A stretch of 5,138 bases of DNA from the NCBI GenBank assembly GCA_030670375.1, contig DAOVBT010000184.1, positions 1-5,138 of the forward strand, in the 5' to 3' direction. The stretch is from Candidatus Aminicenantota bacterium (lineage in GTDB: Bacteria; Acidobacteriota; Aminicenantia; Aminicenantales; Aminicenantaceae). The position numbers were made by a program, and so were the translations under genes. Positions 1 through 5,138 of this stretch are shown piece by piece. Every line of letters starts with the position of its first letter. Position 1 is the first letter of the stretch. The notes under the pieces are model-generated. The model searched no databases and was not told the DNA's origin. It saw nothing but the letters and a program-made list of their open reading frames with translations.

Positions 1-2074
1 TCTGCATCATCCGCTCTTCGTTCCGGTATTGTTCGGCTATCCGGTCATCCAGAAAATCATACTGGAAGGGGTATTCCGGATTGAACCGTTCCCAAACAAC
101 CTCTGCATCGCTCAATGCCTCCTGTATCCGTCCCGAGGTAATCCTGATGGAGACGGTATTCGCCTGATTGGGCTGGATGTAGGTGATAATCGGGATGATC
201 TCATGGTGCATAGATTCGTAGTTGAAGTCTTTGATCACTCCGATTACGTTTCCGTTTAAAAAGGGGGCAAAAGTCGCCATGGACATTCCCACGGCGTCTT
301 CCGGTCTTTCCAATCCCAGCCGTCGCACGGCGGTCTCGTTCAGGATAAAAGCTTTGGTTGCATCTGTAGGATACTCGATGGAAAAATCCCGGCCTGCAAT
401 AATCTCCATCCCATACGTTTTAAAAAAATCGTATTCGACGCGGTTGTGCGGCATGCTGAAAGGGCTGGTTAACACCTGGCCGTTCACTTCGGTCCGAAAT
501 CCAGGAGAATCCAGCAACCGTCCTGTCGGTGCTCGTTTCGACAGGGTAGCGAACAGGATATGGGGACTGCTGGTAAGCTGCTGTTTGAATTCCTGCCAGT
601 TCTTCTTGATCGTTTGATCGGCACGGAGCATGATGATATTCTCCCGTTCGAAACCGAGGTCTGCATTTTGTAAAAACCACATTTGTTTGTAAACCACACC
701 CACACCCACAATCAAGGCAACCGATATGGCAAATTGAAAAACGACAAGCACTTTGCGCATCAAGGCCCCTCGGGTTCCGTGAGTCAGCTCCCCGCGCAAA
801 ATGGTTACCGGTCTGAATGCCGAAAGGTAAAGCGCGGGATAAAAACCCGAGGCAATGCCTGTCAGGAAAAAAACGCCTAAAACCGTCAACAATCCAACCG
901 GATTGAGCAGCAATCCAAAACTGATATTGCGGCTGGTAAAAGCATTGAAGGCAGGGAGCAAAAGAGCGACTAGGACCAAAGCCAACCCAATGGCCATCAG
1001 GGCTACCATCAAAGACTCTCCTAAGAACTGGGCAGTGATTCGCCGGCGATTAGCACCCACAACCTTCCGCAACCCGACTTCTCTGGCACGTTGTGTGGCC
1101 CTGGCTGTGGAGAGATTCATGAAGTTGATGCAGGCAATGATCAAAACAAACAGGGCAATGATGGTAAACAGGTTGACATACCGGATGTCGCCGTTAGCTT
1201 CCAGTTCTTTGCTCGTGTGGGAATGCAGGTGGATGTCGGTGACCTTTTGCAGGAGGATCGTGTTTCCCTGGCTGGCCGGAACAATATTGCCATCCTTGTC
1301 TTTCCGGATGCCCAAAACGCGGTCCATAAAATCAGGGATTTTTGCCCTTACAGCATTGGGATCTGTCCCCGGCGCAAACCGCACATAGGCAAAAGTCACA
1401 TTGTCCGTGAAATTCCTGGTTCCATGAAAATAATCTCTCTCACCGCTCCCCTGAAGTCCTTTTAAGGCAAGGTAGGGAGCCAAAAAATCGAAATAGACAT
1501 GGGTGTTCGAAGGGGTGTCCTCCATGACTCCGGTCACCTGAAGGAGATAAGTCTGGTCGATTTTCATCTGCTTTCCGATCGGATTATCGTCCCGGAAGTA
1601 TTTTCTTGCCATAGACTCGGAGATAACCAAACCATCCGGTTTAGCTAGCGCTGTCTGGGGGTCACCTTGGACCAGAGGAATGGAAAAAACATCAAATATA
1701 TCTTTTTCGGCGAAATAAAAACGCTTCTCCTCATAATGAATATCCCCCACACTCACCAAGGTTGTCCCAACAGGATAAATGCGCACAGCGTTTTCGATCT
1801 CGGGGAATTCTTTTTCCAAAAAAACCACAAAGGACGGCGCCAGAGAAGCAAACCCGCCTCGCACCGATCCGTCTGGACTGAGCCACTGTCGTTCGAGACG
1901 GTAGAGATCTTCCGCATTCTTGTGGTAGGTGTCATAACTCAGCTCATACTGGACGAACAAAAGGATGAGGAGACAGACCGTCATCCCGATGGCCAGGCCT
2001 GTGATGTTGATAAAGGAAAATCCTTTTTTCCGGATGATATTTCGCCAGGCAACTTTCAGGTAGTTGGATAGCAT
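1..2074 (-). CDS. FtsX/MacB-type ABC transporter permease, C-terminus cut off by window edge
   Basis: The reverse-strand frame is open from the ATG at 2074 to the left edge (691 codons, no stop), so the 3' end is missing. The N-terminus (MLSNYLKVAWRNIIRKKGF) is typical of the large FtsX-like permeases. Apparent layout: TM1 about residues 19-41; a periplasmic MacB-type domain about 42-298; TM2 about 300-320; the cytoplasmic FtsX signature around 325-352 (ATQRAREVGLRKVVGAN); TM3 about 355-376; TM4 about 393-415; TM5 about 442-462, introduced by RKVLVVFQFAIS; then a second extracytoplasmic domain running to the edge (FLDDRIAEQY at 674-683). Family members are usually about 790-870 residues, so I infer that roughly 100 residues with the last FtsX transmembrane block lie outside. 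Such permeases work with a separate ATPase, in mechanotransmission, efflux or lipoprotein handling. No ATPase is visible here and the substrate is unknown. The gene follows the propeller gene after 108 nt with no obvious terminator. Confidence 0.93.
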   Translation of the reverse strand, partial: MLSNYLKVAWRNIIRKKGFSFINITGLAIGMTVCLLILLFVQYELSYDTYHKNAEDLYRLERQWLSPDGSVRGGFASLAPSFVVFLEKEFPEIENAVRIYPVGTTLVSVGDIHYEEKRFYFAEKDIFDVFSIPLVQGDPQTALAKPDGLVISESMARKYFRDDNPIGKQMKIDQTYLLQVTGVMEDTPSNTHVYFDFLAPYLALKGLQGSGERDYFHGTRNFTDNVTFAYVRFAPGTDPNAVRAKIPDFMDRVLGIRKDKDGNIVPASQGNTILLQKVTDIHLHSHTSKELEANGDIRYVNLFTIIALFVLIIACINFMNLSTARATQRAREVGLRKVVGANRRRITAQFLGESLMVALMAIGLALVLVALLLPAFNAFTSRNISFGLLLNPVGLLTVLGVFFLTGIASGFYPALYLSAFRPVTILRGELTHGTRGALMRKVLVVFQFAISVALIVGVGVVYKQMWFLQNADLGFERENIIMLRADQTIKKNWQEFKQQLTSSPHILFATLSKRAPTGRLLDSPGFRTEVNGQVLTSPFSMPHNRVEYDFFKTYGMEIIAGRDFSIEYPTDATKAFILNETAVRRLGLERPEDAVGMSMATFAPFLNGNVIGVIKDFNYESMHHEIIPIITYIQPNQANTVSIRITSGRIQEALSDAEVVWERFNPEYPFQYDFLDDRIAEQYRNEERMMQ

Positions 2075-2079
2075 GACTC

Positions 2080-2085
2080 CCTCCC
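2080..2085 (-). promoter_or_regulatory. Ribosome binding site of the permease gene
   Basis: Read on the minus strand, GGGAGG lies 5 nt before the ATG at 2074 (GGGAGG-GAGTC-ATG). This supports that start codon, as does the family-typical N-terminus that follows. The rest of the 108-nt gap (2086-2182) shows no convincing sigma70 promoter and no stem-loop followed by a T-run. That favours read-through from the upstream propeller gene, although a weak or non-canonical promoter cannot be excluded. Confidence 0.75.
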
Positions 2086-2182
2086 AAAATTACTATTCAT
2101 TTTTCGTGAGCAATCCAGGCTTTTGGTTTCAATATTGTAGACGAAATCTCTATCCAGAAGGTTGCGAAAGGAACAGAAATTA

Positions 2183-4594
2183 TCAGAATCGTCTGAAGCG
2201 TCTGCGTGTGCTCTTTTCGTTGACAGGCTCAGCATCGATGGCCCACATGCCGCGGCCGTGAGTAGCGATAACGACGATGTTGTCTCGAGGATGAATGATT
2301 AGATCGAGCGCATAAACAGACGGCAAATTGCCCCCCAGGACATTCCAGGTTTTGCCACCGTCTTTGGTGACATACACACCCACGTCTGTGGCCACATAAA
2401 GAATGTTCCTGTCAACAGGGTCTTCTCTGATGACATTCACAGGCCCGAGAGGAATATTGCCGGAGATGTCTTCCCAGGTTTTGCCAAAATCCGTGGATTT
2501 CCAAATATAGGGGTTAAAATCATCATCCCGTTTGCCGTTTTGGGTCATGTAGACCGTCCCCATATCATAGGCAGAAGCGACCATTTTGGATATCCACTTC
2601 TGATAGGGCAGGCCATTCATGATCTTTTTCCAGGTTTTGCCGCCATCTTTGGTAACATGGACATTTCCGTCATCGGTTCCCACGTAAATCAATCCGAATT
2701 TGAGAGGGGATTCGGCAATCGCAAAGAGTGTTTGGAAAGGGATATCTCCCAGCTCAGACTTGATATTTCGGGTCAGGTCCGGGCTGATTCTCTCCCAGGA
2801 ATCTCCCTTATCTTTTGACAGAAACAGATACTGCATGCCGTGATAAACGATGTTGGAATTGTGGGGAGAAAGGATGAAAGGCGCGATCCACTGTCCTCTG
2901 AGGCGAGGCTCATTGGGATAGGGCCTGGGAAGGACGCGTTTGTTTTGCCATCGTCCATCTTCACCCAGTACGCTCCTGCTGATAGTTCCGTAGAAACCAG
3001 CAGAATAGACGGTTTTCTGGTCTGTCGGGTCGATGGCATGGCTGCTGCCTTCACCGCCCGGCGCTCCCTCAAAATCCACGGTCTGGATGCCTTCTAATGG
3101 TCTCCCGTATCTATCCGTCCCGCCCTTGATCACCTGACCACGGAAGCTGCCATGATCCTGCATCGAGCCGTACACACGGAAGGGGGTGTCCATATCGTAG
3201 TTGATGTTGAAAAACTGGCACACAGGAAGATTGTCTCTGAACTGCCGCCAGGTCTTGCCTGCATCATAAGATATGACGATGCCGCCGTCATTGACATTGA
3301 TCAGGTAGTTGGAATTGTCCGGATCGATCCAGAGTCCGTGGTGGTCACCATGCATACCCCTCAGGCCACGGAATGTTTTTCCTCCGTCATTCGAGACATT
3401 CAGGCCCAGGCCCATGGTGTAGATGGTATTTTCATCGTTGGGGTCCACACGCATCTGGCCAAAAACCCAGCCGTATGTGGCGGAATGGCGTTGCATGTAG
3501 GGTTTCATTTCCTCAGTCAAGCCGCTTACCTGAGTCCAAGTTTCTCCCTTGTCATCGGAATGGTAAACGGTTGCCCCTTTGATGATGCCGGCCAATCCGG
3601 ACGTGTAATCATCGGCTTTTTCCTCTTCGGTCAATTCCCTTGCAAGTTCATAGTTATCGACAAAGGCATAGATCACATTGGGTTTGGTCAGGCAGAGATC
3701 GATGCCGATCCGGCCCCTATGTTGGGCGGCTGGAAGGCCGTTGTTGATCGGCTTCCATGTCGCGCCGCCGTCTGTGGTCTTGTGGATTCCGCTTCCCCCG
3801 TAGTTGGGCTCGTTCCGGGGATCATTCCATTTTTCTCTCACGCGCTGCCAGGTTGCGGCATATAGGGTGTCATGGTTCGATGGATCCATGATCAAGTCGA
3901 TGGCCCCTGTCATATCGTCGATGTGCAGGATTTTTTCCCAGGTGGTACCGCCGTCTGTAGTCTTGTAAACACCGCGCTCCTCGTTGTTTGTCCATTCGTG
4001 ACCTGAAGCTGCCACGTAAACAACATCGGGATTTTCGGGATGAATAACGATCCGTGCGATGGTGTTGGTGTCGGCCAATCCCATGTGCTTCCAGTTTTTT
4101 CCGGCATCGATAGATTTGTAGATTCCTACCCCGGCCTGGGAGCTCCGGAAAATGTTGGCCTCTCCGGTCCCCACCCAAACGATATCGGGATTGGATGGAG
4201 CGATAGCCACATCACCGATCGAAGTCGAAGCTTGTTTCTCGAACACAGGTTCCCATGTTGTTCCTTCGTTTACGGTTTTCCAGACACCTCCGGACGCAGT
4301 AGCCACGAAGATCGTGTAATTTTTCCCTTTTGGCGTGACAACAGCAATATCCGTGCATCTGCCGCTGACGTTTTTGGGTCCGATGTGATACCACTTCTCC
4401 TTGTTGAAGGGCGAACTCTCAGTCATTTCAAGATGTTTTTCGTACCCCTTCAAGCGGAGTGCGGGATCTGTGGACTCGATTTTCTGCAGTCTTTTTCCTC
4501 TTTGGGCTTGAACAGGAGATACCGCAAATACAAGAGTAAGAACAAATAATCCCAAAATAGCCACTGTCCAGCAAAGTCGTTTTCGGTTAATCAT
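2183..4594 (-). CDS. Secreted Asp-box (BNR/WD40-like) double beta-propeller protein
   Basis: This is a complete 803-residue protein. Residues 1-30 form a Sec signal peptide: basic n-region (INRKR), hydrophobic core about 9-25, and a likely signal peptidase I site after PVQA. It therefore acts in the periplasm, outer surface or medium. Eleven Asp-box-like motifs (S/T-x-D-x-G-x-T-W pattern) begin near residues 106, 160, 211, 272, 345, 400, 441, 592, 647, 699 and 742. Each marks a blade turn and most are followed by blade strands of the type DPxNxxTLYAAT. Two successive propellers are the natural reading. Between them lies a family-typical stretch: GDHHGLWIDP (416-425), NDGG (435-438), YGSMQDHGS (475-483) and GAPGGEG (510-516). 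Related proteins are annotated as BNR/WD40/YVTN repeat or VPS10/sortilin-like, sometimes loosely as glycosyl hydrolases. I see no proof of catalysis; a binding or scaffolding role is at least as likely. Many relatives are about 1000 residues with an extra C-terminal domain, whereas this one ends 15 residues after the last blade motif (THGRGMWAIDA) in a basic tail, STRRRFRRF. The start is supported by AAGGAGG 4 nt upstream. Confidence 0.93.
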   Translation of the reverse strand: MINRKRLCWTVAILGLFVLTLVFAVSPVQAQRGKRLQKIESTDPALRLKGYEKHLEMTESSPFNKEKWYHIGPKNVSGRCTDIAVVTPKGKNYTIFVATASGGVWKTVNEGTTWEPVFEKQASTSIGDVAIAPSNPDIVWVGTGEANIFRSSQAGVGIYKSIDAGKNWKHMGLADTNTIARIVIHPENPDVVYVAASGHEWTNNEERGVYKTTDGGTTWEKILHIDDMTGAIDLIMDPSNHDTLYAATWQRVREKWNDPRNEPNYGGSGIHKTTDGGATWKPINNGLPAAQHRGRIGIDLCLTKPNVIYAFVDNYELARELTEEEKADDYTSGLAGIIKGATVYHSDDKGETWTQVSGLTEEMKPYMQRHSATYGWVFGQMRVDPNDENTIYTMGLGLNVSNDGGKTFRGLRGMHGDHHGLWIDPDNSNYLINVNDGGIVISYDAGKTWRQFRDNLPVCQFFNINYDMDTPFRVYGSMQDHGSFRGQVIKGGTDRYGRPLEGIQTVDFEGAPGGEGSSHAIDPTDQKTVYSAGFYGTISRSVLGEDGRWQNKRVLPRPYPNEPRLRGQWIAPFILSPHNSNIVYHGMQYLFLSKDKGDSWERISPDLTRNIKSELGDIPFQTLFAIAESPLKFGLIYVGTDDGNVHVTKDGGKTWKKIMNGLPYQKWISKMVASAYDMGTVYMTQNGKRDDDFNPYIWKSTDFGKTWEDISGNIPLGPVNVIREDPVDRNILYVATDVGVYVTKDGGKTWNVLGGNLPSVYALDLIIHPRDNIVVIATHGRGMWAIDAEPVNEKSTRRRFRRF
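2345..2374 (-). repeat. Asp-box-encoding DNA repeat, copy A (pairs with 2630-2659)
   Basis: This 30-nt stretch encodes the residue 742-750 Asp-box (VTKDGGKTW) with its flank. It matches 2630-2659, which encodes the identical nonapeptide at 647-655, at 26 of 30 positions. The differences I see are transitions, mostly silent. It is an intragenic repeat reflecting propeller blade duplication, not a mobile element. Confidence 0.7.
2630..2659 (-). repeat. Asp-box-encoding DNA repeat, copy B (pairs with 2345-2374)
   Basis: This is the second copy of the near-identical Asp-box DNA (VTKDGGKTW at residues 647-655). The other Asp-boxes in the gene are more divergent in DNA, for example around 2475, 3760 and 3940. 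These two blades therefore look like the most recent duplication, or have been homogenised by gene conversion. Confidence 0.65.
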
Positions 4595-4598
4595 AATG

Positions 4599-4605
4599 CC
4601 TCCTT
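4599..4605 (-). promoter_or_regulatory. Ribosome binding site of the propeller gene
   Basis: On the minus strand AAGGAGG is a perfect anti-16S match, 4 nt before the ATG at 4594. It fixes the start codon and implies efficient translation. Confidence 0.88.
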
Positions 4606-4629
4606 AAATAGATATTTATTAAAGAATTG

Positions 4630-4658
4630 ATTTTATTTATATTAAATCCTTTTTTCAA
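4630..4658 (-). promoter_or_regulatory. Predicted sigma70-type promoter for the propeller gene
   Basis: On the minus strand a -35 element TTGAAA (4658-4653) and a -10 element TAAAAT (4635-4630) are separated by exactly 17 nt. Each matches the consensus at 5 of 6 positions. Transcription would start near 4623, giving a leader of about 29 nt that contains the AAGGAGG site. The region is very AT-rich, so chance matches are easier and the call is tentative. If it is real, it probably also drives the downstream permease gene. Confidence 0.45.
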
Positions 4659-4765
4659 TACTTATCCTGAATTATTCATAAACGGGAGCAAAACCATTCC
4701 TGAAAGCCCATATAAAGCCTTTTGATATCACGGAAATAGGGATGCTTCCGGTGTCCCCGAATTTA

Positions 4766-4795
4766 TTGTAATCTTGAATAAAACAGCTATATAAT
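4766..4795 (+). promoter_or_regulatory. Predicted sigma70-type promoter facing right, close to the 4805 ORF
   Basis: A perfect TATAAT lies at 4790-4795, with TTGTAA (4 of 6) at 4766-4771 and an 18-nt spacer. The expected start point, around 4802, is only about 3 nt ahead of the ATG at 4805, and no Shine-Dalgarno sequence precedes that ATG. The transcript would therefore be nearly leaderless if both calls are right. It points away from the minus-strand promoter at 4630-4658, making this a divergent intergenic region. Confidence 0.35.
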
Positions 4796-4804
4796 ATTGA
4801 GCTC

Positions 4805-5062
4805 ATGCCACAACTCCCCTTTAAGTTCATCCTGAAGACAATCGTTCTTTTTCCTGCTATCTTTTTTGCAGTTTGGAGCAGCGGGTTCTGCGACACAAGC
4901 CAGGCATGGTTGAATAACTCTGCGACCTTTACCCTCTCCTCTTCACTAGGCCTTAAACTGTCGCATGAGTCCCGCCATCTAGATATCACCTATTCCAATC
5001 CTTATCTTAAGAACATCGCGGGCGGAGTCGTTTTAAAACTTACCAAAAAAATAAAATTTTAG
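4805..5062 (+). CDS. Short exported protein resembling the N-terminus of an outer-membrane barrel (possibly truncated DUF2490-like)
   Basis: An 85-codon ORF starts with ATG and ends with TAG at 5060-5062. Residues 1-29 look like a Sec signal peptide: K7 and K11, a hydrophobic core about 8-24, and a possible cleavage after GFC at 27-29. The residue before C29 is Phe, so a lipoprotein is unlikely. The mature part begins DTSQAWLNNS and continues with alternating hydrophobic/polar segments (about 40-52, 56-63, 71-85) ending in Phe, as in transmembrane beta-strands. The pattern W, then a strand, then a second strand containing E55/R57, recalls the start of DUF2490-type outer-membrane proteins, which are about 200-250 residues. 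This is a resemblance from memory, not a confirmed match. Three or four strands are too few for a barrel, so this is either a truncated gene, a gene broken by sequence errors in the A-rich tail that follows, or a genuine small exported protein. An in-frame TAA at 4769-4771 and a TGA shortly after rule out an ATG start further upstream. No ribosome binding site is seen. It is divergent from the propeller gene. Confidence 0.5.
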   Translation: MPQLPFKFILKTIVLFPAIFFAVWSSGFCDTSQAWLNNSATFTLSSSLGLKLSHESRHLDITYSNPYLKNIAGGVVLKLTKKIKF

Positions 5063-5138
5063 GCACTCTAAAAAAGTGTAAAAGTGTTAAAACCGAAAAA
5101 AAAAAACAACCACAAAACATAAACAAAGGAAACGGGAA
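5041..5138. other. Strongly A-rich terminal stretch
   Basis: By my count 58 of these 98 bases are A, and there is an 11-base A-run at 5096-5106. Almost no T occurs after 5090. The composition changes abruptly from the preceding coding sequence. In the frame of the 4805 ORF it holds three stops (TAG at 5060, TAA at 5069, TAA at 5120); another plus-strand frame stays open to the edge but encodes only lysine-rich, low-complexity sequence. The stretch could be a real spacer, and AAAGGAAACGGG at the very end could be the leader of a gene beyond the window. It could also be unreliable sequence at a contig end. I see no terminator hairpin in it. Confidence 0.6.

Noticed and set aside
855..1388. A 177-codon plus-strand open frame, and a second overlapping one at 1091-1465.
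   Set aside because: Both are antisense to the permease gene, whose protein shows clear FtsX-family motifs. The plus-strand translations are low-complexity, Lys/Arg/Thr-rich and unlike real proteins.
1..2074. Assignment of the permease to the acidobacterial duplicated orphan permease (ADOP) family.
   Set aside because: The N-terminus (MLSNYLKVAWRNIIRKKGF, then a TM with GLAIGM) fits the other large FtsX-like permease type better, and the N-terminal features I associate with ADOP are absent.
2075..2182. A promoter for the permease gene, with TACAAT at 2139-2134 as the -10.
   Set aside because: The position 17 nt upstream reads ACCTTC, which does not resemble a -35 element, and neighbouring spacings are no better.
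3152..3865. A 237-codon open frame on the plus strand antisense to the propeller gene.
   Set aside because: It lies wholly inside the well-supported minus-strand propeller CDS, has no ribosome binding site or recognisable domain, and mirrors the repetitive codon pattern of that gene.
2183..4594. Annotation of the propeller protein as a glycoside hydrolase or sialidase because of its Asp-boxes.
   Set aside because: Asp-boxes are structural turns found in many non-enzymatic propellers. I could not identify the sialidase Arg triad or a secure GH74 catalytic Asp pair.
4672..4989. A 105-codon minus-strand open frame upstream of the propeller gene.
   Set aside because: It overlaps the plus-strand ORF with a convincing signal peptide and runs across the putative plus-strand promoter. 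It shows no domain or signal peptide, and its composition looks random.

Overview
The window looks like a fragment of a Gram-negative bacterial genome, or a contig end, of roughly balanced GC content. The gene types suggest this: a secreted Asp-box beta-propeller protein, a large FtsX/MacB-type permease of the kind common in Bacteroidota, Acidobacteriota and Aminicenantota, and a short outer-membrane-barrel-like ORF. I cannot fix the phylum from the sequence. The Acidobacteriota/Aminicenantota neighbourhood is only a guess from the style of the proteins.

Layout, left to right. (1) Positions 1-2074, minus strand: the first 691 codons of an ABC-transporter permease whose 3' end lies beyond the left edge. 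(2) Positions 2075-2182: a 108-nt gap with a good ribosome binding site but no clear terminator or promoter, so the permease may be co-transcribed with the gene upstream of it. (3) Positions 2183-4594, minus strand: a complete 803-residue secreted protein with a signal peptide and eleven Asp-box-like motifs, read as two consecutive beta-propellers. It has a perfect Shine-Dalgarno sequence and a good sigma70-type promoter. (4) Positions 4595-4804: an AT-rich divergent intergenic region with outward-facing promoter candidates for both strands. (5) Positions 4805-5062, plus strand: an 85-codon ORF with a signal peptide followed by amphipathic strands, resembling the beginning of an outer-membrane protein (perhaps DUF2490-like) that stops early. 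(6) Positions 5041-5138: a strongly A-rich tail containing three in-frame stops. It is either a real A-rich spacer or degraded sequence at a contig end.

Functionally, the minus-strand pair (secreted propeller, then permease) may form a cell-envelope operon, but no ATPase, regulator or substrate clue is present in the window. I found no RNA genes, CRISPR array, transposon or defence system. The points most worth a second look are the abruptly ended barrel-like ORF with its A-rich tail, and the conserved-looking Asp/His/Gly-rich centre of the propeller protein. Nothing here amounts to a clearly new biological system.
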